NCBI RefSeq assembly: GCF_015674855.1 | Contig: NZ_JADMLG010000007.1 | Coordinates: 1 to 64,000 of the forward strand | DNA length: 64,000 nt | Direction: 5' to 3' | Source: Nocardia bovistercoris | Lineage (GTDB): Bacteria > Actinomycetota > Actinomycetes > Mycobacteriales > Mycobacteriaceae | Part shown: in pieces, positions 25,348 through 34,257 of the stretch | Numbering within the stretch: the stretch's first letter is position 1 | Layout of the letters: each line of letters begins with the position of its first letter | Translations under genes and position numbers: made by a program | Notes under the pieces: generated by a model | Seen by the model: the letters and a program-made list of their open reading frames with translations, nothing else | Database searches by the model: none | What the model was told of the DNA's origin: nothing

Positions 25348-27951
25348 ATGGCTCGGAAGTGGCCGATCATCGAGCGTGCGACCGAGTTCGCCGCCATCCG
25401 ATCCGCACTCGCCGGTCGCGACTACGTCGGTGCGGTGGTGACCGGTGACGCCGGGGTCGGCAAGACGACCCTGGCCAGGCAGGCCACTGCCACCGTCGGC
25501 GGCACCATCCGCTGGGTCGCGGGCACCGAGTCCGCGCGCGGCATCCCGCTCGGGGTGTTCGCCCACATGGTCAGCGTCTATACCGCCGCCCGCGACCCCG
25601 TGACCTTCATCGCCGCCGCCCGCGAGGCGCTGCTCGCCGACGGACACACCGTGATCGGCGTCGATGACGCCCACCTTCTCGATCAACTCTCCGCCACATT
25701 GTTGTTGCAATTGGCCACCGATCGGGCCGCGCGGATCGTTGTGACCGTGCGCAGCGGAGTGGCCGTTCCCGACGCGGTGACCTCGCTGTGGAAGGACAGC
25801 CATCTGGTCCGTGTCGACCTGTCGCCGTTCAGCCGCAGCCAGAGCGTCGCTCTGGTCGAATCCGTGCTCGGTGGGCACCTCGAGGGGTTCACAGCCGACC
25901 TGATGTGGGAGTCCTCCGGCGGCAACGGCCTGTTCCTGCGCCATCTCGTGGAGGGCACGCTGCAAGCGGGGACGTTGCGCCAGGTCCGCGGGGTGTGGCA
26001 GTTGCGCGGACGGGCTTCGGTCACCGCGGAATTGGCGGCGTTGCTCGCGGATCGCGTGGAGCGACTGCCGGATTCGGTGCTCGGTGTCCTCGAACTGCTG
26101 ATCTTCTGCGAGCCGATCGACCTGGACGTGCTCGCCGAGCTGGCGGGTGAGGACGCGGTGGAGGCCGCCGAAACCCACGGCGTGATCAGGGTGGTGCAGA
26201 ACGCGGGGCGGCTCGCGGTGCGCTACCACCATCCGCTGTTCGGCGAGGTCATCCGGCATCGACAGGGCATCGCGTCGGCGCGGCGGATGCGCGGACGGCT
26301 GTATGCCTCGTTGCGGCAGCGCCCGATCGAATCGGCCGCCGACCGCATTCGACTGGCCCAATTGGCGCTCGACAGCGACGCGTCCGCGGATCTGGAGCTG
26401 CTGCTCGCGGCCGCCGCGGATGCCGTCAATCTGGCCGATCTGGCGTCGGGGGAGCGGTTCGCGCGCGCCGCCCTCGCGTGCGGCGGCGGCGTCGAGGCCG
26501 CCGACCTGCTGGCCCGTGCGCAACTGTGGCAGGGCCGCCGTGCGCAGGCCGAACGGACATTGACCGGGTTCGACCCGGATCTGCTCGACGAGGTCCAGTT
26601 GACGCGCTGGGGTTCGACCAGGGTGTCGAACCTGTTCTGGGCCATGGGCGACGGCGACCGGGCGCGCGGGGTGATCGCGCTCATGCGGGACCGGGTGCGG
26701 CATCCGAGGGGCGCGCTGGTCGTGGCGGGTCTCGCCGCGGCGTGCGCGGTCAACGAGAACCGGCTCGCCGACGCCGTCGCCGACGCCGACACGGTGATGC
26801 GCGCGAACGACGCGCCGCCGTGGGCGATCTGGTGGGCGTCCTTCGGCGGCGGATTCGCGCTGGCACTGATGGGGCGGGCCGACGCGGCCGCGCACTGTGC
26901 CGCGCGCGGTCACGAGGTCGAGTCGGTCATCGACGGACTCAACCGTTCCATCTCCGCGCACGCCGAAGTGCTCGCCTTGGTCCTCTGCGGCGAGTTCGAC
27001 GCCGCGCAGCGGTGTGCCGCGCACACTTTCGACTGTTCGGCGCCGGGCCGCTATCTGGCGTGGGCCATGTCGAAGATCTCACAAGGCATCACCGACGTCG
27101 CCTGCGGACGGTTGCCGGACGGCATCGAACACCTCGAGCAGGCGTTGGCGGCCACCATCGCCGAAGGTGTCGCGTCGTGGATCATTCCGGCGCGGATCCG
27201 ATTGGCGGAGGCATACGCGGCGCTCGGTCGCCGGGCCGAGGCCGCCGCCGCCATCGAGGACGCGGAGCGGCGCGGCGGCGACCACACCGCGGTCTACGAC
27301 CCGATGCTCGAAATCGCCCGCGCGTGCCTGGCGGGCGCCGAAGGCGGCGTCACGACGGCGGTCCGCGCGGCGCTGCGGGCTGCGGACGCGGCGGCGGGCA
27401 GCCGCCAGTTCGCGGTCGAGGCGACCGCGTTGCACACCGCGGCCCGCTTCGGCGACACCTCGGTGGCCGAGCGGCTGGCGCGACTCGCCACCGAGGTCGA
27501 CGGCCGACTCGTGCGCGCGCAATCCGCGCACGCGGTGGCGTTGGCCGCGCACGACGGCGCCGGACTCGACGCGGCCGCGTCGGTCTTCGAGGAGATCGGC
27601 GCGCTGCTCTCGGCCGCCGACGCCGCCGCCCAAGCCGCATCGGCGCACGCGCGCTCCGGCGACCGCCGCCGCCTTTTCGACTCTTCCTCCGCCGCCAACC
27701 GACTCGCCGCGGCCTGCGGCGGCGCGGTCACCCCCGCGCTGCGCCAAGCCGCCCAGCCGCTGCCGTTGACCGCGCGGGAACGGGAGATCGCGAACCTGGT
27801 CGCGGCCGGTTTGACGAACCGCCAGATCGCCGATCGGCTGACCGTTTCGGTGCGCACGGTCGAAGGTCACCTGTATCGCGCGTGCGCGAAAATGGATGTG
27901 ACCGACCGGGAATCGCTGGGCGCGCTGATTCGCGGCGCGCCGCGCGATTGA
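25348..27951 (+). CDS. Large ATP-binding LuxR-family regulator (LAL type)
   Basis: An 867-residue regulator with LAL architecture. The N-terminal AAA/NACHT-like ATPase has Walker A GDAGVGKTT (residues 33-41) and Walker B VIGVDDAHLL (about 97-106). A long helical, TPR-like middle section follows (about 300-790). The C-terminus is a LuxR/GerE helix-turn-helix: LTAREREIANLVAAGLTNRQ to TVSVRTVEGHLYRACAKM. Such proteins switch on catabolic or secondary-metabolite operons in response to ligands. No target operon is adjacent, so its role is unknown. It is 84 bases after purA and has no obvious shared promoter. A degenerate repeat array starts at its stop codon. Confidence 0.9.
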   Translation: MARKWPIIERATEFAAIRSALAGRDYVGAVVTGDAGVGKTTLARQATATVGGTIRWVAGTESARGIPLGVFAHMVSVYTAARDPVTFIAAAREALLADGHTVIGVDDAHLLDQLSATLLLQLATDRAARIVVTVRSGVAVPDAVTSLWKDSHLVRVDLSPFSRSQSVALVESVLGGHLEGFTADLMWESSGGNGLFLRHLVEGTLQAGTLRQVRGVWQLRGRASVTAELAALLADRVERLPDSVLGVLELLIFCEPIDLDVLAELAGEDAVEAAETHGVIRVVQNAGRLAVRYHHPLFGEVIRHRQGIASARRMRGRLYASLRQRPIESAADRIRLAQLALDSDASADLELLLAAAADAVNLADLASGERFARAALACGGGVEAADLLARAQLWQGRRAQAERTLTGFDPDLLDEVQLTRWGSTRVSNLFWAMGDGDRARGVIALMRDRVRHPRGALVVAGLAAACAVNENRLADAVADADTVMRANDAPPWAIWWASFGGGFALALMGRADAAAHCAARGHEVESVIDGLNRSISAHAEVLALVLCGEFDAAQRCAAHTFDCSAPGRYLAWAMSKISQGITDVACGRLPDGIEHLEQALAATIAEGVASWIIPARIRLAEAYAALGRRAEAAAAIEDAERRGGDHTAVYDPMLEIARACLAGAEGGVTTAVRAALRAADAAAGSRQFAVEATALHTAARFGDTSVAERLARLATEVDGRLVRAQSAHAVALAAHDGAGLDAAASVFEEIGALLSAADAAAQAASAHARSGDRRRLFDSSSAANRLAAACGGAVTPALRQAAQPLPLTAREREIANLVAAGLTNRQIADRLTVSVRTVEGHLYRACAKMDVTDRESLGALIRGAPRD

Positions 27952-28071
27952 CACGCTGGTGGGCCGTCGTCATGGGGATGGTGGTGGGCCGCTGTGATCG
28001 GGACGCTGGTCCGCCGCGCGATCGACGCCGTGGTGAGGCGTGCGATCGATACCGTGGTGAGCCGCGTAAAT
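27950..28071 (+). repeat. Five degenerate 24-25-bp tandem repeats after the LAL gene
   Basis: Five head-to-tail units at 27950-27973, 27974-27998, 27999-28022, 28023-28046 and 28047-28071. The shared core is G(C/T)GGTG(A/G)GCCG with ends reading GCGAT or close. The last two units are most alike. The first begins at the LAL stop codon, and the last coding bases also end CGCCGCGCGAT, so the array may reach into the gene end. An open frame runs through it but has no ribosome site. Confidence 0.75.
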
Positions 28072-28206
28072 GACTTCGGCGTGCCCGCCGCGAACCGCCG
28101 GGGCCGATTGTGCTGTAACTTACTGTCCGGGAATAGGGTTGATCGCGGGTCGCGATGGGAAATCCTGGCCCGCAGTGTTCGCCTTTACGCAGTGGGAGTG
28201 TTTGCC

Positions 28207-29067
28207 GTGGCAGGTCGGCATCGACGGGTACAGAACTCGGGGGCTCGAACAGCGATGGTGGGCGCGGTGCCGATCGCACTAGCCGTGGTCTGCGCGGGAA
28301 CCGCGAGCGCCGATCCAACGGCCGCGCCGACGAATCCGGGGCTGAGCCAGACCGAGCAGCCGGTGCAGCCCGCGTCGGTGCCGCAGGAGAAGCCGCGCCA
28401 GCCCGGTATCACCACCGAACCGGAGCGCCCGGTGGATACGCCGGTCGTCGCGCCCGAACAGGATCCCGGTCTGCAGTACGCCGAGCCGACGCCGCCGCGC
28501 CCGATGCAGGTGCCGCAGGGCGCCGCCGACGTGCCGCCCGACCTGCCGGTCCTCGAACCGGCTCCGCCGGTCGCGCCCCCGCACGAGCTGCGTCTGGCCG
28601 GTTTCACCGCGCCGATGCCGCAGGAGGTGCCCGCCGATCTGCTGGCCGGTGTCAATGACGGTTTCGCGCAGCTCGAATCCCAGGTCGCCGCGGCCACATC
28701 GATCGACCAGCACCGGGCGAACAACATCGCCACCGGCGCGCTGATCGGCGCGGCCGCGACCGGGATTCCGGGTGCGGTGGTCGGCGGTGTCGGCGGCGGA
28801 TTGATCGGCGCGGGTATCGGATTCGGTGTGGGTGTGGCGGGCACGGCGGCGGGCGGCGCTATCGCGGCGGCCGCGGCAGGTGTGCCCACCGGCGGCGCGG
28901 GCGCGGTTCCCGCGGTCGGCGCGGCCCTGGTCGCGGCGTTGCCGGTCGCCGGGTTGGCCACGGTCGCCGGCGCGGGCATCGGTGCGGCGGTCGGCGCCGC
29001 GGCGATCGGTCTTCCGGCGGCCGCGGTGGGCGGCGTCGTCGGCGGCGCGGTGGGTTCGCTGGTCTGA
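28207..29067 (+). CDS. Secreted Pro-rich protein with glycine-zipper C-terminus
   Basis: A 286-residue exported protein. A twin-positive N-terminus and hydrophobic core (VGAVPIALAVVCAGTASA, cleavage before DPTA) form a signal peptide. Residues about 30-150 are proline-rich. The last 110 residues are a run of Gly/Ala small-residue repeats (GALIGAAATGIPGAVVGGVG, GGLIGAGIGFGVGVAGTAAG and so on) of glycine-zipper type, which could insert in membranes or oligomerise. The GTG at 28207 has GGGAG 8 bases upstream, whereas the reading extends to 27994 through a repeat array, which I reject. Similar glycine-zipper exported proteins are common in mycolic-acid bacteria, but no function is known. Confidence 0.78.
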   Translation: MAGRHRRVQNSGARTAMVGAVPIALAVVCAGTASADPTAAPTNPGLSQTEQPVQPASVPQEKPRQPGITTEPERPVDTPVVAPEQDPGLQYAEPTPPRPMQVPQGAADVPPDLPVLEPAPPVAPPHELRLAGFTAPMPQEVPADLLAGVNDGFAQLESQVAAATSIDQHRANNIATGALIGAAATGIPGAVVGGVGGGLIGAGIGFGVGVAGTAAGGAIAAAAAGVPTGGAGAVPAVGAALVAALPVAGLATVAGAGIGAAVGAAAIGLPAAAVGGVVGGAVGSLV

Positions 29068-29230
29068 TTCGCTCGTGCGCGGAGCCGCCGGGTTCCGCGC
29101 ACAGCTCGAACATCGCAGCAGGTCATCCCGTTCCGGGGCGATCGGCCGCCCCCACCTGCGTTTCCACCCGTTGAGTATCGCGCCGCGCCATCCGTCGGTA
29201 CGGTCTGTGATGGTCGACGTGGAGGTGTGG

Positions 29231-29509
29231 ATGACTGGGCGATTGGCGGTTGTCGGTGCATTGACGGTAGTCGCTGTCGGATTGCTGTCGGCCTGTTCCG
29301 AGGAGAAGGGCGCGCCGGTCCCGGTGACGACCGTCGTGATACCCAGCCCCTCCGCACCGTCCGGCGTCGACCGCAGCAGGCGTATCCAGCAGCGATTGCT
29401 CGAACTCGGATGTTCCACCAACAGCTGTATCCAGACTTACTTCGCCTGCATGGACGGCTATCTCACGGGCGACCCCTGCGAGTTCTACCGCCTGCATCCA
29501 CCGGAGTGA
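29231..29509 (+). CDS. Small lipoprotein with four further cysteines
   Basis: A 92-residue protein. MTGRLAVVGALTVVAVGLLSAC is a lipoprotein signal peptide with lipobox LLSAC, so the mature protein is anchored to the membrane by the modified cysteine. The C-terminal 40 residues hold four more Cys (GCSTNSC, FACM, DPCEF), likely two disulfides outside the cell. ATG 29231 follows GGAGG by 5 bases. A TACGGT hexamer at about 29200 could be its -10. No known family. Confidence 0.78.
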   Translation: MTGRLAVVGALTVVAVGLLSACSEEKGAPVPVTTVVIPSPSAPSGVDRSRRIQQRLLELGCSTNSCIQTYFACMDGYLTGDPCEFYRLHPPE

Positions 29510-29517
29510 CCATCCGG

Positions 29518-30084
29518 TCAGAACAGCGTCGGCTCTCCGAATCCGGGTGTGCGCTCGATCTCGAGCAGTCGCAGTTTCGTGGTGATACCGCCGGGCGCGG
29601 AGAATCCGTGCAGCGCGTGATCGGCGGCGAGTACCCGATGGCACGGGATGATCAGCGGAATCGGGTTGCGGCCGAGCGCCTGCCCCACGGCCTGGGCCGC
29701 GCCAGGCGCGCCGATCCGGTCGGCGACCTGGCCGTAGCTGAGGGTGTGGCCGGGATCTATCGCGCGGGTGACCTCGTAGACGCGCCGGTGGAATTCCGGG
29801 AGGTCCTCGATGTCCACCGCGATCCCGCGCAGATCGTCCGATTCGCCCGCGAGGTGTCCTCGGATGCGGTCGACCGCTTCGGCGATCACCGAGGTGGGTT
29901 CGGCGGACTCGACGCCGATGTCGCCGTGCGCGCGGGTGATCCGCCGCCGGACCGCGTCGGGGCGCGGGTCGGGTAATTCGAACCGGAAGATGGTGTCCCC
30001 ACTCCACGCGACCGCGCACCGGCCGATCGATGTGTCGAACAGTGCCGCGTACGCGGGCGGTCGAGTGGAGACACCCATGGGCAC
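29518..30084 (-). CDS. ogt: Methylated-DNA--protein-cysteine methyltransferase
   Basis: A DNA-repair suicide enzyme that moves the methyl group from O6-methylguanine to its own cysteine. The active-site motif is IPCHRV (preceded by NPIPLII), followed by the conserved GFSAPGGITTKLRLLEIE. The N-terminal domain is short and has no Ada-type zinc fold. GTG 30084 is preferred since GGAGG lies 8 bases upstream; ATG 30078 and GTG 30093 are alternatives. The size (about 188 residues) fits Ogt. It is convergent with the small lipoprotein gene. Confidence 0.93.
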   Translation of the reverse strand: MPMGVSTRPPAYAALFDTSIGRCAVAWSGDTIFRFELPDPRPDAVRRRITRAHGDIGVESAEPTSVIAEAVDRIRGHLAGESDDLRGIAVDIEDLPEFHRRVYEVTRAIDPGHTLSYGQVADRIGAPGAAQAVGQALGRNPIPLIIPCHRVLAADHALHGFSAPGGITTKLRLLEIERTPGFGEPTLF

Positions 30085-30126
30085 AGTGTGCACCTCCGGT
30101 CTGACAATTCTGGAATACCAGTCCAG

Positions 30127-30402
30127 TTACCCAAAACTGGCCTTTGCCGCCCCGATGTTCGATTCGGGCAGTGACGCCAACGGGTTCCGCAGCGTGCGCG
30201 CGGCGGGTTTCCCGGCGGACTCGGCGGGTTCGTAGCGGGCGTGCACCGCGCTCAGATCCGAGTATCTTCGCTGGTAGTCGTAGTCAGAATGATCCCTCGG
30301 GTGGATACGGTGTAGTCGAAAGTCCGTCTCGGAGCGCGGGGCGAAGCGTCGGATCGCGTAGGCGGAGGCGGCCAGTATCAGCAAGGCGAGCAGTGCGGTC
30401 AT
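30127..30402 (-). CDS. Small single-pass membrane protein
   Basis: A 91-residue protein. Residues 1-18 (MTALLALLILAASAYAI) form a transmembrane or signal-anchor segment. The rest is soluble and rich in Arg, Tyr and Asp (HSDYDYQRRYSDLSAVHARYE). No recognised family. It is divergent from the MocR gene across 61 bases, which places both starts within the same putative MocR operator, so it may be under MocR control; this is inference from geometry. Confidence 0.65.
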   Translation of the reverse strand: MTALLALLILAASAYAIRRFAPRSETDFRLHRIHPRDHSDYDYQRRYSDLSAVHARYEPAESAGKPAARTLRNPLASLPESNIGAAKASFG

Positions 30403-30419
30403 GATTCAAGAGTCCGCGA

Positions 30420-30463
30420 ACTGGACTTGCGAAGAAATATCCAATCCTTGAATACTGGACTGT
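30420..30463. promoter_or_regulatory. MocR-type operator and promoter
   Basis: Direct repeats ACTGGAC at 30420-30426 and 30454-30460 (34-bp period), with an inverted TCCA half-site between them at about 30440. TTGCGA (30427-30432) and GAATAC (30450-30455), 17 bases apart, could be the -35 and -10, putting transcription start at the ATG at 30464. Direct repeats flanking promoter elements are typical of MocR/PdxR family operators. Confidence 0.5.
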
Positions 30464-31966
30464 ATGGCGACGAGAGTGATCGGTGCGAGCAGTCTGGCGA
30501 GGGATCTCGGCCTGTGGCGCAATACGGATACCGGCGACGGCGAACCCGGCAAGCGGTCCGCGCGCCCCGCCTATCTCGCGCTCGCCGAGGGCATCCGCCT
30601 GCTCATTCACGACGGCAGGGCGCCGCTCGGCGTCGCGCTGCCGAGCGAACGCGACCTCGCGACCACCCTCGGCGTGAGCCGCACCACCATCACCTCCACA
30701 TACGCGCTGCTGCGCGAACACGGCTACCTGATCAGCAGACAGGGTTCGCGCAGCACCGTCGCGCTGCCGCCCGCCCTACCCAACGACGGCACCAGACCCG
30801 CGCGCAGCATCGTGGCCATGATGGCCAAACCGGAGATCACCACCATCGACATGACCTACGCCGCGATGGCCGCGCCGCCGGAGATGCAGGAAGCGTATTC
30901 CGCTGCGCTGGAAGGGCTTCCGGCCTACCTCGGCACCCACGGCATGGACCCGGTCGGCGTGCTCGCGCTGCGCGAGGCGCTGGCCCGCCGCTACACCGAA
31001 CGCGGTCTGCCCACCGAACCCGACCAGATCCTGGTCACCCTCGGCGCGCAACACGGCCTGCGCCTGCTGCTCAACGTGCTCACCGCGCCGTCGGCCCGCG
31101 TCCTCATCGACCACCCAACCTACCCCAACGGCATCGAGGCGATCCGCGACGTCGGCGCGCGCCCCGTTCCCGTTCCGCTGCGCCCCGAGAACCCCGAAAA
31201 GGGCTGGGACCTGGACGGATTACGCAGCGCCGCCCGCCAAACCGCCGCAACCCTTGCCTATCTCGTGCCCGACTACAACAATCCGACGGGCCTGCTCATG
31301 GACGCCGAAGGCCGCGCCGAACTCGCCGCCATCGCCAGGGAAACGAGGATGACGGTGGTAGTCGACGAATCCATGGTCGACCTCCGCCTCGACGGCACGC
31401 CGCCGCCTCCACCCGTCGCCGCCTTCGCCAAAGGCTCCGAAATCGTCACCATCGGTTCGGCGTCCAAATCCTTCTGGGGCGGCCTGCGCGTCGGCTGGAT
31501 CCGCACCAACCAGGCGCTGATCACCAAACTGCTCGGCATCCGCTCCACGGTCGACCTCGGCACCCCCGTCATGGACCAGTTGGCCACCGTGTACCTGCTC
31601 GGCGACGCCGAAGCCATCCTCGACCGCCGCCGCGACCAGTTGCGCTCCCAACGCGCCGCCCTGCTCGACGCGCTCGCGGAGGACCTGCCGGACTGGCGTG
31701 TCATCGACGGCCGCGGCGGCATGTCGCTGTGGGCCCAACTCCCCGCCCCGGTCTCGACCGCCCTCGCCGCCACCGCGCCCAACCACGGCGTGCTGCTCGC
31801 GGCAGGCCCGCGCTTCGGCGTGCAGGGCGCATACGAACGCTTTCTCCGCCTGCCCTACACCCACTCCGAACCCGAACTCCGCCTCGCCGCCAAAGGCATC
31901 GCCGCCGCCTACCAAGCTCTCACCCCGCGTGCCTCCGACCCGCTACAACCATTGACCTGCTACTGA
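30464..31966 (+). CDS. MocR-family regulator (GntR HTH + aminotransferase fold)
   Basis: A 500-residue PLP-binding regulator. Residues about 40-100 form a GntR winged helix (LPSERDLATTLGVSRTTITS, LREHGYLISRQGS). The rest is a class I/II aminotransferase fold with the PLP lysine in GSASKSFWGG (about residue 330) and NPTG in DYNNPTG. MocR proteins sense PLP or amino acids and often autoregulate or control the divergent gene. Here the divergent neighbour is a small membrane protein of unknown role. The ATG is at or very near the transcription start, so the mRNA may be leaderless. Confidence 0.9.
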   Translation: MATRVIGASSLARDLGLWRNTDTGDGEPGKRSARPAYLALAEGIRLLIHDGRAPLGVALPSERDLATTLGVSRTTITSTYALLREHGYLISRQGSRSTVALPPALPNDGTRPARSIVAMMAKPEITTIDMTYAAMAAPPEMQEAYSAALEGLPAYLGTHGMDPVGVLALREALARRYTERGLPTEPDQILVTLGAQHGLRLLLNVLTAPSARVLIDHPTYPNGIEAIRDVGARPVPVPLRPENPEKGWDLDGLRSAARQTAATLAYLVPDYNNPTGLLMDAEGRAELAAIARETRMTVVVDESMVDLRLDGTPPPPPVAAFAKGSEIVTIGSASKSFWGGLRVGWIRTNQALITKLLGIRSTVDLGTPVMDQLATVYLLGDAEAILDRRRDQLRSQRAALLDALAEDLPDWRVIDGRGGMSLWAQLPAPVSTALAATAPNHGVLLAAGPRFGVQGAYERFLRLPYTHSEPELRLAAKGIAAAYQALTPRASDPLQPLTCY

Positions 31967-32097
31967 CGGGTCCGCGTGGGAGCGCGGTCGTGAAGGGCCG
32001 AAACGACCCCGACCGATCGGCGGCGGTGAGCACCGGGCACCGCTCTGTTCACCCGTCCGTCGTCCAGCGGGGTTTCCGTATCGTGCACTATCGAAGG

Positions 32098-32802
32098 ATG
32101 GTTGTGCTGTCCGGATCCGGCTTACCGGCCGATGTCGAAGAGTTCCGCGCGTCGGCCACGGCGCGGTTGGGCGCGTTCCCACACCTGGAGGTGCCCGACG
32201 ACCCGGGCATCCGCCGCGCCGCCGTACTGCTGTGCGTGGCGGCGAGCCCGGACGGACGCCCCGCCGTGATCGTCATCCGCCGCGCGTACCGCGGCCGCAA
32301 CGCGGGCCAGTGGGGCCTGCCCGGCGGACGCCTCGACCCCGGCGAAACCCCGAGTCGAGCCGCGATTCGCGAACTCCACGAAGAACTCGCACTGACGGCC
32401 GCCCCCACCGACATCATCGGCCGCCTCGACGATTTTCCCGCCGCATCGGGCTTCGTCATATCCCCCTTCGTCGCCGCTCTCGCCGACATCAAGACACTGA
32501 CCCCGAGCCCCGACGAGGTCCACTCGGTGCACTTCATCGACCTGGAACGCCTCGCCGCCGAGGACGTACCCCACTGGGTGCACCCGGAGCACGCCGTCCG
32601 CCAAGACGACCTCCCCGCCGAAACCCCACCTCCCATCGCACCGGGCCACGGCCTACTCCAGATGCGCTTCGCCCCGGACATGACCATCCACGCCCCCACC
32701 GGCGCGATGCTGTGGCAGTTCCGTGAAGTCCTCCTACTCGGCCGCGACCCAGCCGAGGCCCGAATAGCCGATTTCGCCCAGCCCGACTGGACCAGACACT
32801 GA
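32098..32802 (+). CDS. Nudix hydrolase, CoA-pyrophosphatase-like
   Basis: A 234-residue Nudix protein. The Nudix box is GGRLDPGETPSRAAIRELHE followed by ELAL; the G-x5-E and R-E-x2-E-E positions are present, with Ala in place of the later Gly. The flanking phrases AVLLCVAASPDG and FVISPFVAAL are like those of CoA-diphosphatase (NudL/YeaB) proteins. The likely reaction is hydrolysis of CoA or a similar pyrophosphate; substrate not proven. Start ATG 32098 has no clear site, GTG 32104 has AAGGA 5 bases upstream, so either is possible. A much longer reading through the MocR gene in another frame is a shadow. Terminator follows at 32923. Confidence 0.82.
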   Translation: MVVLSGSGLPADVEEFRASATARLGAFPHLEVPDDPGIRRAAVLLCVAASPDGRPAVIVIRRAYRGRNAGQWGLPGGRLDPGETPSRAAIRELHEELALTAAPTDIIGRLDDFPAASGFVISPFVAALADIKTLTPSPDEVHSVHFIDLERLAAEDVPHWVHPEHAVRQDDLPAETPPPIAPGHGLLQMRFAPDMTIHAPTGAMLWQFREVLLLGRDPAEARIADFAQPDWTRH

Positions 32803-32922
32803 CGCACGCCTAGTCCGCCGGCAGCCCGCGCGCCTGTATGTAAGCCCGTATGAACCCGGTGTAGGTGAGTCTCGATTCGCCCGGATGGCAGTCCGCCTGG
32901 AATCCGGCGTGAGTTGTGGGTA

Positions 32923-32943
32923 GCCCGCCGGGATCCGGCGGGC
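32923..32943. terminator. Compact hairpin between Nudix gene and racemase gene
   Basis: A perfect 9-bp stem GCCCGCCGG / CCGGCGGGC with a 3-base loop, about 120 bases after the Nudix stop and 9 bases beyond the stop of the minus-strand racemase. It fits a shared terminator for convergent genes. The 32803-32922 stretch holds nothing else I can identify. Confidence 0.65.
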
Positions 32944-32952
32944 ACTCGCGTC

Positions 32953-34053
32953 TCAGTCTGCCCAGACCGCGTCGAACGGGGTCGCCTCGGTGGGCGGCGG
33001 GGTCGGGATAGTGGTGGGGGTGCGGGAGAAGCGGGGGGCGGGGGCGTGTTGCACGATGCCGCCGATGTCGACCAGACCGGTGCGCGCCACGATGTGCGGG
33101 TTCTGTTCGGCTTCGGTGAAGGTCAGTACCGGGGTGGTGCAGGCGTCGGTGCCGTCGAAGATCGCGGCCCATTCGTCGCGGGTCTTGGATTTGAACTTCT
33201 CGCTGAACAGTTTCTTCAGTTCGTCCTGACCGGCGGGGTCGAGTTGGTGTGGCAGACCTTCCTGGTCGATTTCGAGGCCGCGCAGCAGTTCGGCGTAGAA
33301 CTGCGGTTCGATGGCGCCGACGGCCATGTATTTGCCGTCGGAGGTCTCGTAGGTGTCGTAGAAGGACATGCCGGTGTCGAGCAGGTTGGTGCCGCGTTCG
33401 TCCGTCCACAGGCCGACGCCGCGCATGCCCCAGATCATGTGCGACAGGGCGAGCGCACCGTCGACCATGGCCGCGTCGATCACCTGCCCCTTGCCCGAGC
33501 GCTGCCGTTCCACCAGTGCCGCGAGCACGCCGAACACCAGGAACATGGAGCCGCCGCCGAAGTCGCCGACCATGTTGAGCGGCGGGACCGGGCGTTCACC
33601 CTTGCGGCCGATGGCGTTGAGCACACCGGTGAGGGAGATGTAGTTGATGTCGTGACCGGCGCGTTCGGCGAGCGGACCGGACTGCCCCCACCCGGTCATC
33701 CGCGCGTACACGAGTTTCGGGTTGCGGGCCAGGGCCTCGTCGGGGCCGAGACCCATGCGTTCGGTGACGCCGGGGCGGAATCCTTCGATGAGGACGTCGG
33801 CCTTCTCGATGAGGCCGAGCACCCGCTCGACATCGGCCGGGTCCTTGAGGTTGGCTTCGACGATGGTCCGCCCGCGCCACTGCGCCCGGTCCATGTGGCC
33901 GGGCAGCATGTTCGGCCGCTGCACCCGCACCACGTCGGCGCCGAGGTCGGCCAGCAGCAGTGCCGAGTGCGGGCCGGGGCCGATGCCCGCCAGCTCGACG
34001 ACCCGGATGCCCGCGAGCGGGCCCTGCGCGGTGGGGGTGGATGGTGTGCTCAC
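32953..34053 (-). CDS. mcr: Alpha-methylacyl-CoA racemase (CaiB/BaiF family)
   Basis: A 366-residue class III CoA-transferase-fold enzyme. By comparison with the M. tuberculosis MCR, the catalytic residues can be placed at His134 (in RAGHDINYISLTG), Asp164 (VGDFGGGSM) and Glu249 (VGAIEPQFY). It inverts the C2 methyl centre of 2-methylacyl-CoAs in methyl-branched fatty-acid or sterol side-chain degradation. The GTG start at 34053 has GAGG upstream. It stands alone, convergent with the Nudix gene. A CaiB-like CoA-transferase would look similar, but the three residues favour a racemase. Confidence 0.88.
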   Translation of the reverse strand: MSTPSTPTAQGPLAGIRVVELAGIGPGPHSALLLADLGADVVRVQRPNMLPGHMDRAQWRGRTIVEANLKDPADVERVLGLIEKADVLIEGFRPGVTERMGLGPDEALARNPKLVYARMTGWGQSGPLAERAGHDINYISLTGVLNAIGRKGERPVPPLNMVGDFGGGSMFLVFGVLAALVERQRSGKGQVIDAAMVDGALALSHMIWGMRGVGLWTDERGTNLLDTGMSFYDTYETSDGKYMAVGAIEPQFYAELLRGLEIDQEGLPHQLDPAGQDELKKLFSEKFKSKTRDEWAAIFDGTDACTTPVLTFTEAEQNPHIVARTGLVDIGGIVQHAPAPRFSRTPTTIPTPPPTEATPFDAVWAD

Positions 34054-34257
34054 GCCGTACCTCGGTTCGTGTCGATCTGCGCACCGGTCGAGCCGGCGCC
34101 CCTGGGGAGTCGGGGTAATTGACAGTATGACAATAACGCTCCGCCGACTCCACCATCTGTGACCGCACGGGTCACGACACTCCTCGCAGGTTCCGTTCCG
34201 ATAGGCAGCTATCGCCTAGCATCTTCGGCGTTCACCGCGGAGGAAAGCAGGTCGAGC

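Noticed and set aside
30427..32802. A 791-residue forward frame running through the MocR gene into the Nudix gene, which would make a fusion.
   Set aside because: The first 550 residues are out of frame with MocR and low complexity. The true Nudix start is near 32098.
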